Shown piece by piece: positions 47,926 through 58,870 of a stretch of DNA of 64,000 nucleotides. The notes beneath the pieces were generated by a model. That model was not told where the DNA came from. It did not search any database and worked only from the letters and a program-made list of their open reading frames with translations. The position numbers were made by a program, and so were the translations under genes. The DNA is from Nectonema munidae. Lineage: Eukaryota > Nematomorpha > Nectonematoida > Nectonematidae. Position 1 is the first letter of the stretch. Every line of letters starts with the position of its first letter. Location: contig JAUIRK010000978.1 in assembly GCA_030549495.1 (NCBI GenBank), positions 124,001-188,000 on the forward strand. The letters are read 5' to 3'.

Positions 47926-47995
47926 ACCAAGAAAAAATTGAGGGAAAAGGGGTTCATGGGTAAAAAAAAGGTTGAGAATGACTGCTCTAGACAAA
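47926..47995 (-). repeat. hAT-type terminus
   Basis: Read on the - strand from about 47992: CAGTCATTCTCAACCTTTTT, then an A/C-rich tract with ccctttt..ccctc. This is the common terminus of ZBED/Charlie-like hAT elements. No partner end located. It lies just past the tetraspanin poly(A) signal. Confidence 0.45.
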
Positions 47996-48010
47996 ATTAA
48001 ACAAAAGATT

Positions 48011-48050
48011 TTTATTAAATGAATAAATATGAGTGGAATAGGAATTTATT
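48011..48050 (-). terminator. Poly(A) signals of the tetraspanin gene
   Basis: Two AATAAA hexamers on the - strand, at 48050-48045 and 48016-48011, lie 43 and 77 bases past the predicted stop codon at 48095-48093. Their presence so close to a predicted terminal exon supports that exon. Confidence 0.6.
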
Positions 48051-48092
48051 AGGCCATCGAGTAAAGTGGATCAAAAATATCAGTTTTGTTAA

Positions 48093-51000
48093 TTAACCTT
48101 CAAGGTCTTCAAGAAAAGAGTGAAAATGAAACAAGGATCGTGGTTTAGCGCTCCAAAGACGAAATGAAATTCCACACTTCCAAGAAATTTTTTTTCCTCC
48201 ATGTGACTTGATGAGAGAGAGATTATGTCCATGCGACTCAAAACAAAGGAAAGAAAGAAAAGAAAAGCAAGTCTCCCTTCTTTAATTGCTACACGTGAAA
48301 AAGCACATCAGGACAAAATCGATTAACTAAAAAGTCAAAAGTATAAATACAGTGGAACTTCCGTTTATGAATCCCTTACCCTATACAAACATATGGGTTT
48401 ACGTACTCATTTAATACTTTATAATGCTCATTTCCTTCTCAACTTTGTGTCGCGTTAATAAATATATCTTTAATGTATTTAACATATGGTAAGTTAATAT
48501 TTTACATATTACATATACTGGTGATTATTTATACGCTCTAAAATATTAATAACCTTCTCCGTTCACAAACATTGGGGATAATGAGCGCCTTTAGGGACGA
48601 ATTACGATCGTAAGCAAACTTATTACCTGTTATTTCTGTATTAAATTATTAATTTAAGTACTTAATAAAAAATTAATGATAAATTGGATCAACTGAAATT
48701 CCTTCTGCTCGTGTTTCACTTTGGTAAGAAATTCAAAAGTTTATCCATCATTTCAAAGATATTCAAACTTGATTTATATATTAAAAAATATACTATAAAA
48801 TTATTCTTTGTGTTTTGTAAAGTTTTTACCTAAAATTTTTTTACTTCAAAATAACATATGGGAATCAAGAATTTTAGAGGAAGTTAAATTTTTGCGATCT
48901 GAACGTTAAAAAAAGTTCGCGTGGAGTTATTTTCGTGAGCAATGATATATTTTCCAAATTATCTACAAGAGTTTCAGATCGATATATGCGGGTTATTGCA
49001 TATATTTTTCAGTTTTAAAATTCTGAAACATTTTAACTGGAAATTTTGTCTGGCTGAAATGAAATAAATTAGAAGAGTTTTAACAAATTTTGAATTTAAA
49101 TATTCAAGTGTCTGAAAATAAAAATCACGATTTTGTAGTCAACGTTCAATTTTTTCTAAACCCAAGCAAATATTAAGCATATATTTAATGTTTTAAGGGA
49201 CTTCTAGGCTTGGCATGTATCTTTATTGGATACGATGAAAACTTGATGTTGAAGATTTGATTTCCGAATTTGCCAAGCTCGTAAAGTCGCTTTCCATTTC
49301 TTCACTTTTCAAACCTTTTAAAAGAATTTAACTGAAACTTTTAATTTTTTCGAATCATTCTAAGTAATACTGTTGTAAACATAAATATTGTATTTATTCC
49401 AAATATAACGAATTTTTAAGAAGATGAAGATGCTTTAAAGTGGAGTTAATGCAAAATTAAGCGCATTGGAATAAAGTTCTTCACTGTTTCAAGTAACTTG
49501 CATCAAGAACAAGAATATAAAAGAAAGGATTTCAATTTCTAGAAACTTTTTTTTCAAAATTACATCATACTTACTTAAAGCAAAATGTAAAAGTACTGTG
49601 GGGTGTTTTCATCGAGAAGGCACAATTGCGCCGCCTGTATCGAACTATGAAGAAAGCAAGCTTGATGCGGGATCGAACCCAAGACCTTGAGTTATCGAAT
49701 CCAGCATCTAACCAACCATACTCAAGCCCTTATAGTTTTTTAATTATGGTAAAAATATTTACAATTAACATACAGTTTTTAAACAAACAACGTATCTGAT
49801 CGAAAATGCAAAAAAATCAAAATAATTTATTACGGGAAAGTGAACAATAATCAAGCATATTTTTTCAGTGATAATGACTAGATCATAGCATACTATGATA
49901 TATTTTTTTGAAAAAATAACACATGGCGGCGTGAGTACGGTTGGTTAGATGCTGGATTCGATAACTCAAGGTCTTGGGTTCGATCCCGCATCAAGCCTGC
50001 TTTCCTCATAGTTCGATACAAGCGGCGCAAGTGTGACTTTTCCATGAAAACACCCCACGTTACCTTTATACTTATTGTTACCAATGAATCCCAAAAATCG
50101 TTGATGACTTCCTTTTTTAAATAACAGTTAATTTTTAGCAAGTACGTAACTTTCAGATAGATATTGTGACAAACGTAGTTTTGAAAATGATCAGTTTTTT
50201 GTGAAATATAAGAAAAATAAACTTTTTTTAATTGAGTAAAGAGAATTAAAAAAAAATAATATCAACATACCGATAAAACAATGGAAACCACAACATAGTA
50301 GACGAGGTACACAAGGAAAGCGTGATACTCTTCGATGAAGGAAAAGCAGCCCTGAAAGGAAAAAAAACGAAGTCAGGGAAAAAAGATGTATGCAAAATAA
50401 CACTTTCTTAAAAAACGAACAAGAAAAACATATGAGCACTTTTTGCAGAAATTTTGCGAAGGTGGCGCTAATGCTATCTCTGACTTTTAGAATACCTGAG
50501 ACTTTTTAGATACTGGCGTATTGTGAGCGAAATAAGAAAAGACATTATTTGCGTTAATCAATTTCTAAGCGTTGCTCCCTACGCCAATATAAAAGGCGAG
50601 ACACATATGGCGGATCGATAGCGAAATTTCGGAATCACCAAAGGGAAATCCGAAAGGCGATTTTACGCGGACAAGTTTCGGGTAGTCGTATACATTTTTT
50701 CTGGGTGTGAGTAGGGAATAATAATTTAAAGTCAGATTGAAATGAGTTATTGGGTTGTCGTGAGAATCTCAATCATGGAAGAAATATTTTCTCGTTTTCT
50801 TAAAATTGGAGCATTGGGGTTAGGATTGTATCTATCTCTAAGTTGTAATTGGATATACTAAAAATCAGGTAATATTATGCAGTACAAGACGCCGTTCTAG
50901 TAGGTTTTTAGTGAGATGGAAAGTCAAGGTAGATCCTGGATTCAGGAATCCGGGGTCGACCACTATGATATCCACAAGGATGGTCTTAGAACATTTTTTT

Positions 51001-54000
51001 GAGATCTATCTATAAGTTTTTGAATAGCAATGAACCCCACTGGAAAAGATCTATCTAACATTCATGAAAAGCAATGATTTTCTTATCTTTTTCAATGAGC
51101 TGAATTCGAAGCAGACGGTCTTTATTTTATGCTGCACAGGTGTGGCTTGGGTCCAGTTGCTTTAAAGTGAGGTATGCTTTACTCTGTCCCGAATAGAAGA
51201 AGCCTTACCCTTTTGAAAATGAAGTCAAGATTTCCATCGGTGCAGTCTTTAACAGTGTCAACAAATTCATGAGTGAATGCGTTGCTAGCATTGCAGCAGG
51301 AGTGCGGAACGAGCTTCTTGTAGTTTAAGCTACTCCACGTGGAATTTGTGTAGTCTTTGGCACCCGTGACTCCACAGCAATGAGCCTAGGAGAGAGACAA
51401 AAAGACCTGGGTATGGTCGGTGGGTAGAGTATCTCAACACAAGTGTAATGTAGAGTGTATTATAGTTAAACGAACAAAATGATGATAACCAAATGTTAAC
51501 ACGCAAAAAAGGCACAAACTTACAGGGCGTGTCAAAATTTTGACAGAAAATTTTTTTAAAAATTCAGAATCATAAAATTATGTTTTTTTTTAGATATTAT
51601 GTGTGCAGTTAGATAGTAAGTTAGTAGTGTAAGATTAAGAAGTTAAGTGTATTCATCACGAATAAATGTATGAAATATCTATGCAACGTCACATTCTCAC
51701 TTTATTCAAGGGTGCTCATTTAAATTGTATTGCACTAACCACGCCTTAACTTATCAAATATATAGTATGCAATATGCATACATCAAGGCTACAAGTTAAG
51801 CATAGCTTACAAGTCAATTAATGATTTTATGTACATATATACCATTTTGACTTCAAAATTGTCTTTTTTTAGTTGGAAATAGTCTTTTTTCAATTCCAAG
51901 TTATCTTTTTTAAGTCCTAAAATGTCGCTTTTCAATTTTATTTTGTATTTTAGAAAAAGCGTTTGGAATTTAAAAAAGACAATTTAGAACTGAAAAAAGA
52001 TGATTTATATATAAAATGACATGTGTATATAAAACACTGGAAGATTCTAATCTCCAGTAAAAGAGATAAAATGCCTCCACTGGATAAGCTATCGAGAGTG
52101 AAGCAGCTCCAAGTTTCCTGATCACACTATCAAGAGGGACGAAGCCAAGTTCTTATTGAAATCTTCCTTTTACGCCACTTCGTAATAGTTTGTAGGAGCT
52201 TTGCGCGCTGACATACTCATACAACCATATGGTGAGTGGGTATAGGAAGTTCTTACGTTTTGTTGGAAATAGTGCATGAATTTCGTCACATTCCGACTCC
52301 TCTTCAGCTCATGCACGAGTTTAACGCGAAGGGGACCGTAGAACGACTAAAGAGAAAAGAACACGAGAGCATGTTAGGCGTCTTTCAATCGCACCTTACC
52401 TTGTTCACTAGGACGAGTAGGCTGCACAAGCTGGCCGCTTGCATGATGATTAACATAATTATGAAAATCATGAACTAAAAACGAAACGGTAGAACAGATT
52501 AGCACATATCCAGGGTACGGCATTCAAAGCTAGAGCGTCTATTTATAGTTTGAACCGCACTATATTATCTACGGACCAGCTGTCACCGAACTAAAGAAAT
52601 TAAAGACCGGACAGAAGTGGATCACTTGAAACAGAACTGCAAACATTGCTAAAAAATGTTTGGGGTAGGGGTGGAGATGACAGATTAAATTTTATGATTT
52701 GTTTTAAATTTGCATACATTATATGATAAAAAAGATTTTTGTTACTTCAATTAAAAATTTTATCTTAACAAATTCCAAGATAGTATAAAAAATGATTTTG
52801 TTATTTCAATTAAAAATTTTATTTATTTTAACAAATTTCAAGATAATATAAAAATTTAAAAAGAGAAAATTCTGTTGAAAAAGTCAAACTATCTGAAGAA
52901 CATAAGAGCATCTCAAGACCAAAATTTAGGCCAAAATATTTTTACACCTATTTGCAAAACTAAAATTCAAGTAGAAGGGAAACTTTTGGTTCTTCAAGGT
53001 CATCAACCTCGGCAACTCATCAATTAACTTCGTATTATTAATTAAAATAGTTTTTTCAAAAAAAAAAAGCAGAGAGTATATCATTATAAAAGGCGCGATA
53101 CAAACGTAAGGAGGCAAGAGTTGTATTGAATGACTCCATAACAACCAGTCGTTCCCACGATCAGAATGAAAACTCCGATAAAGAGCAGAGACAGTTCAAA
53201 AAAGTCGATATAAAATTTGGAAATGTTGCTCTGAAAGTAAATGTGAAATCTTTCGTCGAGCGTTGTAAACTTCAGCCAAACCGCAAGGATCAAAAGAGAT
53301 GCGCCATACAACTAAATATTTAAGAAAAGGGATTCGTGCTTAACAGTCACTCTTGTTTCTAGAGAGTCTCTTTAAAGTTTAATTTGCAATTGTAAACTTA
53401 TTCAAAATAATCATTTTAATTTCAAAGTTATTTTTTGGAGTTTATATTATTATTAATGTGATACGGACAAATCTTCTTTAAAAAGCCGAAAAATGGAAAA
53501 TTTGAAGTTTCATGAAAATTTAGGTTCAAGCTTGAATTTTAGCTTTTTCAATTTTTAATTATTTAAAAATTTTAATAAATTTTTTAATTGATTTATTTTT
53601 TTGACTGACTTTTCCCAATAAAGTTTTATTTCAAAGAAAATATGAATTCCAAAATGATTAAAACTAGTTTTATATATTTATTTGATATAAGTTATATATA
53701 AATTTAAAAATTCAGTTTATAAAATTTCCCGCCTTTTTATTCTCTCTTTTTTTAGTTGGCATCCCACTGCTTACTGTGAAAAAAATTAATCAAATCTTAA
53801 ATAGCCTTTTAGAAATAGTACATGTGAACTTTTCTGTTTGAATTGATTGAAATTACAATATGTTTATAATATACTATAGACATATATTACAATATGTCTA
53901 TGTAAATTCACCGATATCAATTCACTGACTGTCAATTCACCGATGTGTCAATTCACCGACAATTAATTTCACTGAAAAAAGATATATTGATTTTTAAATT

Positions 54001-54176
54001 CATTATTGATTTATTGATTATACAAATTCATTCCATTTTAACTGACAGCTTTTCATCCAAACATATGGAAATTCCTGGCCTGTCTTAAGCGTGAGCAAAT
54101 TCTCAATGCAGCCAAAATGGAACAACAGTTTGCTGGCAATAAACCCCCCAAGGAGAAATGAAAATACCGCGATTGT

Positions 54177-54207
<31 letters not shown>

Positions 54208-55241
54208 AAAGAATATCGTATCAACTTTTAATCATGGGTAGTTAATTGAAACATTTTATTATACCAATTTGCAAAATAATTGATTAAAATTCAATTTATT
54301 TGCAGTATTTACAAATTTTCATTTCAGAAGCATGCACTACCATTGATTTTACAGGCAACGATGTTGTAATTAACGCTGTTTTTTAGTAAAACTACTGAAA
54401 AAATAGTAAAAAATGAGAACAGTATATAATACCTCTTTAAAGTTAACTAATTCACTGAGTAAATAATTAACTGACTTTAGTTTAGGAAGCTGAAAAACTA
54501 GAAGCAGGATTTCTACAAAACTATATTGCTAATGTGAACAGTAAAGGAGTGAAGAATTAATAGAAAAATATTTGACGAAAATTTTGATTCGTCAAATATC
54601 GCCTTTATCAAACACGCAAAAATGAGTCAATTGGAAATTTTTAACTAAGGAATAACTTGGAAAATTATTTTCTCTTAGAGCCTGCTTGGTCGAGTGTAGT
54701 AGAAAATTTACGAATTTAAAATTCCATTATGTATAACCTATGTTTAGATCGGCAATGTATAAACACACGTTTACTACGGTCTGGTACGGTAACATATCCT
54801 TTTGCCTACCTAGCGAAGTTTCAACAAAGATATTTCAAGCAATAGAATTTCAACAAATGTAATAGATAGAGAGTCAGGTAGTGGGTGAGTTAGTTATATG
54901 CCATTTATAGATCAAAAAATCATTGAAAGGTCAATGACCTTTATAAAAAAGTGAAATTTTTGCAAAAAAATTTAAAAAGATTATTAAACCCATTTTTAAT
55001 CAAGCATTTATTATTTTATCAAGTAAAAAGGCCGTGTGGTCAATATGTTCTTTGCTTTAAATGGCCATTTGTTGAAATGTATTAGTGCAAAGTCCTAAAA
55101 TAAGAAGCTAAATGAAAAGCTAATGTTAAATTGAAAGTCACTTGAATGGAAAAAGGAGAAAAAAAAAGAATTACTTACGCAGACAAGTGTATTGAACAAA
55201 ATAAGGAAGAATTTGAGTGTCTTTTTGTGATTCCAATTCAT
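48093..55241 (-). CDS. Tetraspanin
   Basis: Four-pass plasma-membrane protein that organises membrane microdomains through partner proteins. Coding exons on the - strand: 55241-55179, 53311-53102, 52474-52400, 52346-52257, 51385-51209, 50351-50271 and, less certain, 48206-48093 (stop TAA). All joints are GT-AG in phase 0; total 269 residues. Start MNWNHKKTLKFFLILFN is the usual tetraspanin N-terminus. TM1 spans exons 1-2 (FFLILFNTLVC, LYGASLLILAVWLKF), TM2 ends in exon 2 (LLFIGVFILIVGTTGCYGVI, then SCLLTF), TM3 is exon 3 (FMIFIIMLIIMQAASLCSLL). The large loop holds HCCG, SCC, DCTD and GC, six cysteines in total, and possible N-glycosylation sites NVT, NST, NAS. TM4 is exon 6 (HAFLVYLVYYVVVSIVLS). 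The last exon would give a basic tail (SHGGKKISWKCG...). An acceptor at 55284 implies a 5'UTR exon upstream. Which tetraspanin is not decided. Confidence 0.92.
48350..48640. repeat. Possible pogo/Tc1-type non-autonomous element
   Basis: TA followed by CAGTGGAACTTCCGTTTATG at 48350 matches the style of Tigger-like termini. A second patch near 48560-48630 (cttctccgttcacaaac, cgtaagcaaac) repeats its internal words. The far terminus was not found. It sits in the last tetraspanin intron. Confidence 0.35.
48641..49593 (-). other. Tetraspanin last intron, unstructured part
   Basis: AT-rich, between the pogo-type patch and the SINE pair. I see no exon-like or repeat structure. Confidence 0.4.
49594..49730 (-). 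mobile_element. tRNA-derived SINE, copy A
   Basis: Read on the - strand: a tRNA-like head with A-box-like tggttagatgctgg and perfect B-box GGTTCGATCCC, then a non-tRNA tail (catagttcgatacaggcgg, gatgaaaacaccccac). Nearly the same as copy B at 49929-50070 in the other orientation, about 90% identical by eye. The head does not fold into a complete tRNA. Confidence 0.75.
49929..50070 (+). mobile_element. tRNA-derived SINE, copy B
   Basis: Head gtgagtacggttggttagat then ctcaaggtcttgggttcgat and the B-box GGTTCGATCCC. The tail tagttcgatacaagcggcgc and catgaaaacaccccac is the same as in copy A. The two copies face each other about 200 bp apart in the last tetraspanin intron. Confidence 0.75.
50812..50985 (+). 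repeat. Interspersed repeat family, copy 1
   Basis: Shares an ordered set of words with 55905-56096: gcattgg, gttaggat, agttgta, gatggaaagtc, aggtaga, attc.ggaat/attccggg, gatatcc and aaggatgg. Its end is GC-richer (aatccggggtcgaccac). Non-coding, probably an old SINE or MITE; class unknown. Confidence 0.5.
51850..52010. repeat. Imperfect inverted repeat in tetraspanin intron
   Basis: Words such as ttcaaaattgtctttttt, aatagtcttttttcaatt and agttatcttttttaagt on the left are mirrored by aaaaaagacaatttagaa and ctgaaaaaagatgattta on the right. Built of short repeated gtcttttt units, it may fold into a weak hairpin. No function claimed. Confidence 0.5.
52727..52856. repeat. Short tandem duplication, 2 x about 65 bp
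   Basis: Two neighbouring copies of aaagatttttgttacttcaa / aatgattttgttatttcaat followed by attaaaaattttat..tta and acaaattccaagata/acaaatttcaagata. Lies in a tetraspanin intron. Confidence 0.6.
54180..54206. repeat. (AG)n microsatellite
   Basis: About 13 uninterrupted AG units in tetraspanin intron 1. Confidence 0.9.
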
Positions 55242-55284
55242 CTGAGGCAGATGCAAAGATATCCTAAGAGGTGCTTCTTAAAAC
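55242..55284 (-). other. Tetraspanin 5'UTR part of the start-codon exon
   Basis: A strong acceptor (ttattttatttcag, - strand) ends at 55285, placing 43 bases of untranslated leader before the ATG at 55241. A non-coding first exon must therefore lie upstream; the best candidate donor is at 58710. Confidence 0.5.
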
Positions 55285-55904
55285 CTGAAATAAAATAATT
55301 AAATCTCCAGTACAAACAGTGTGAAGTTTGGATTTGGAAACGGGCATATATATTCTGAAAATACTTTCAAATCAATTGCTTTATCGAGGGCAATTCACAA
55401 TGAGTGTAATTGAAAAGAGAAAACATTGATTTTACTCTGAACTTGATCAAACAATGAATTTGATATAAAATTAAATTTGATTTGTTTTAATTCGATAGAT
55501 GATACACTTTGAATTTATAAAGAAAAAATGACTGAAATCTCAATAATCAAATTAGTCAATTCTGTTTTATAAGATGGAAATGAAATTTTTTACTGTCTTT
55601 ATTCCAAATATATATTTAATTTATATTCCAAATATATTTTGTTAATTTAGTTTATTTTGTAAAAAAAATACCATAATATACATTTAAGTCAACAAAAGAT
55701 CCCAATCATTGCTGCATCCAGAATAGATTTTACAGAGGAAGGCATGAGTTAAGAATCAAAAGAATTCTTTTTTGTTTTTTTAGATCGTGTTAAAAAAAGT
55801 TAACATTTGAAATGTATTTATAGGAAAATTTAAACGTTTATTAAAATCTTTTAATTTCGTTTTTGAAAGTAGACCGAACATGGGAAAATACATGAACAAA
55901 GCAC

Positions 55905-56096
55905 ACGTTTACAGCATTGGGAGCGTTCGCGTTAGGATAGTATCTTTCACTCAGTTGTATTTATATATTGTAACATAAATTCTTGTAAAATAATATATAT
56001 AACAAGGTATAGCTATTCTTTTGTGGGATGGAAAGTCCAGGTAGACTTGGACTCAGCATTCCGGGCGGGCCACGATATCCGAAAGGATGGGTGCGA
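55905..56096 (+). repeat. Interspersed repeat family, copy 2
   Basis: Same order of words as copy 1 at 50812-50985 (gcattggga, gttaggata, agttgta, gatggaaagtccaggtag, attccggg, gatatccgaaaggatgg). This copy ends gggtgcgaacg. Non-coding, class unknown. Confidence 0.5.
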
Positions 56097-56779
56097 ACGC
56101 CACAAACAACTTAATTAATTAATCTAGCCGTTTTTTTTTGGCTTTTGATACCGACCTTCAAAAGTCATTCTTGCGTTTTTCTCATATATACTTATTGCAT
56201 ATGTTGATCCGCAAATGGTTGATCCTTTTTGTGAAACTTTTGAAAATAAGGATATTATTATTGTTATTATTTTACAGCGTAGAGAGTATATAGGCGAATG
56301 TAGAATTAAAAAAAAACCTAAACTAGTACATGCTAAATAATAGTTGGTAATAAAGGAAACAGAAAAGTTAACCATATGTTTTGGTAAAAAGAAATAAGAC
56401 ACATGTGCAATGCGACTCAATCTGGCGTGGCTCTTATGATTAGCCGGTTGTTCTCTAAACGATTTTTTGAATCAACGAATTGGAAAAGCTTTTTTTTTCC
56501 AAAACTGATTCCTTCCACAAAGAACTCATTTCCTCAAGAATACGAGGAATTTTATTGTGGGGATTTGGTTTTAATTTACCTTTTATGTTTTATCTGTAAA
56601 AATGGGAGATTAAAGCCAAAAAATTTTAAACTTAGATGTTAACATGTGGCTCTTTATGAGACATTAAAAATAATTTATCGCTCTTATTATCCCCTTATGT
56701 GCCCATTTCTGGAATATAATATATACTGACAATAATACGATATAACAAACTGTCATCATCATTCATTTTGTTTTAAAAG
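56097..56779. other. Intergenic DNA
   Basis: Contains short open frames on both strands (56420-56124 - strand, 56403-56642 + strand) with no recognisable domain. Taken as chance. Confidence 0.35.
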
Positions 56780-57150
56780 GTGGGTTGTCCTCTTTGGTTC
56801 CAAAAATCCTTTTGGAGGGTGCACCTTCTTCCATCTATCTCTATCCTTCATATACTTTATGCCGATTTCTTACATACTCATATCCTTTTCAATGCACTCT
56901 TCCATTTCAGACAAGGTCTACCGCGCTTCTTCCTTCCACCAATCTCCATCTTTATTACCTTCTTTATCCAATCTTCATCCTCCCATCTCTCTACACATCC
57001 TCAATCATCTCAATCTTTATTCGTTTGTATCCATAAGGTTTTGTTGGAGCAATGGTTTTATGACCGGATGCGCTTCCTGACGCCAACCCCCCTCCTTTCG
57101 CACCCTGGACTTGGGACCAGGCGATGGCGGAGTAACACGTTATATACAGC
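56780..57150 (-). mobile_element. RTE-clade LINE, 5' end joined to 3' end (short derivative)
   Basis: Read on the - strand: the 5' leader motif gcgtcaggaagcgcatccgg (near 57095-57075) equals the gacaggaagggcatccg leader of the LINE at 27980. Almost at once comes the C-terminal end of the RTE ORF: KRGRPCLKWKSALKRI in one frame (about 56950-56900) and EIDGRRC in the next (near 56840). Endonuclease and reverse transcriptase are absent. So this is a 370-bp derivative with both ends and no middle, either an internal deletion or a SINE-like satellite of the LINE. Confidence 0.65.
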
Positions 57151-58640
57151 ATAACAAACTGTATATCTTTATAAATTTTCAAGAGTGCATCTGATATTGA
57201 CGACACTAAGTCTTAAGTTTCTACAGATTAATATCCAAAGGATTCGTGAAAAATGGCAGTAGAAATCATTGAAAGTCATTTTGACGGGGACAAGTCACTC
57301 ATCTAAACTCGAAATGTTAACAAAATTTGAGTTAGGCATTTTAGAAAATATCACGAAATTTGAAGAGATATAATTGAGACACTTTTATGCAATGAATGAA
57401 TATTTGGTTAAGTCACCTTCACTCTGGGATCAGCCATATGATGAAAATTCGAAAACACCTGGTAAACATGTGTTCACTTATTTAGAAAATAAGAAAGTTT
57501 GAAAAAAATCGGCGTTTTTGATTAGTTCAAGTCATTTTACACGGCATTTTGAACGCAATCAAAATTCAAGCAAAAAGTTAATACTCAAATAAAATTGAAG
57601 ATAAAAACACAAAAAAATATATTAAACAACGTGTACCCTGACAAGCATTAATAATAATAATAATAATAGAAAATGGAAATGTTAAATTCTAGGTGATTTG
57701 TTTGTTTTAAGCTTTTTACTAACTGAAAAGTAAAATTTTAATTTTAATTTTTAACTCGCGCCAAAAGTTAACCTAAACACACTTATCTAACTCGATTGTG
57801 TTTTGTGCGAGCCAATCACAAAATTTACTGTTTTAAAATCACTTTTGATATTTTAGTCGTGTTATAACAACCCTTACTCAAATAGTTTATACTAGGGTTC
57901 GTAAAAACTCGGAAATATTTAACTCGATTTTAATTCGGAGTACAAAGTATGCTTCTATTTATATTTTTAATTAATTAATGTTCTCTCTTAAAATCAAAAA
58001 TAATCATTAAGAAAAGTGATAGCTTGTAATGTTTTGGAAAGAAATGGAAAACAAATTTTAGTTACTTTTCTGTTTTAATCTAAGTTCTCTACTGAAAGAA
58101 TTGCTTGATATATGTTTAAAGACGGACAGTTCTATAACCAGTTGATTCAAAATATAAATTCATTTTGAAAATCAAGTTTACAAGAGGAATATTTAGATTT
58201 TGAATCAATTTTATTATTTCAGTGGTGATTTATGGTTTACTTAATTTTAAACATACAGGCTATCATCGTCTAACAAAACTTGTTTGTAATAAAATTGGTA
58301 AAAATGTAATTTGTGATCACGCATTTCGACCCCCGTAGTAAATACCATATGTGAATGAGAGCTTCATTTATAGCCATAATAATATATTAATAAGGGCTGA
58401 ACGATTTTATCCAAATAAAATTCCTTCAATCAAGTATTTCAACCGAACCCTAACCCGTGTCTTTTACAAACAAAAATATATTTCGGGGTGGAAAAAAATA
58501 TGCGTAATTCTACTTTTTAGTTTTCACAGAGATTCTATGTTGGTAAAAATTACAAATTAAAATGGATTGATTTATAGTTAACAACTAACCAATACTAACT
58601 GCATGAAAGAGTAGTAATATGCAAAAAGGCGTTTGTCATC
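57151..58640. other. Intergenic DNA
   Basis: AT-rich with an (AAT)n microsatellite at about 57645-57667. No gene or element supported. Confidence 0.4.
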
Positions 58641-58709
58641 GTTTCGCAACGTCGAATGGCAAAATAAGAAACAAGCCAAAATGTCCTTAAAAAGGAGTTT
58701 TTTACTCAC

Positions 58710-58870
58710 CGTTTTTTTATTTCAGAGTAGACAACGGCTTTCATGAATTGCATTAATTAAAAATATTAGTATAGACATGATAGATAACGTAGGAATGCGG
58801 GTTTGGTTATACGCTAGCGTTTTAGAAATAGACAGTTAACTGCGGGCGCCGGCTTTGTTTTGTGTTTCTC
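58710..58870 (-). promoter_or_regulatory. Candidate first exon / promoter area of the tetraspanin
   Basis: On the - strand the donor gtgagt lies at 58709-58704. Just before it is a short frame starting MKAVVYSEIKK (ATG at about 58745). Further upstream, 58790-58860 is unusually GC-rich for this window (aatgcgggtttgg, gggcgccggc). Joined to the 55284 acceptor the frame would stop at once, so it would be an upstream ORF in a leader exon. Plausible, unproved. Confidence 0.25.

Noticed and set aside
48093-48176. Alternative acceptor at 48177 for the last tetraspanin exon
   Set aside because: In frame, but the pyrimidine tract is weak; the acceptor at 48207 (tctctctctcatcaag) is stronger.
49929-50000. 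tRNA gene
   Set aside because: Boxes A and B are present, but no acceptor stem forms, and the same sequence with the same non-tRNA tail occurs at 49594-49730 in reverse. It is a SINE.
58711-58745. First exon of an oxidoreductase (MKAVVY start)
   Set aside because: Eleven residues only, with no following exon of that family within reach; better explained as a leader exon or chance.
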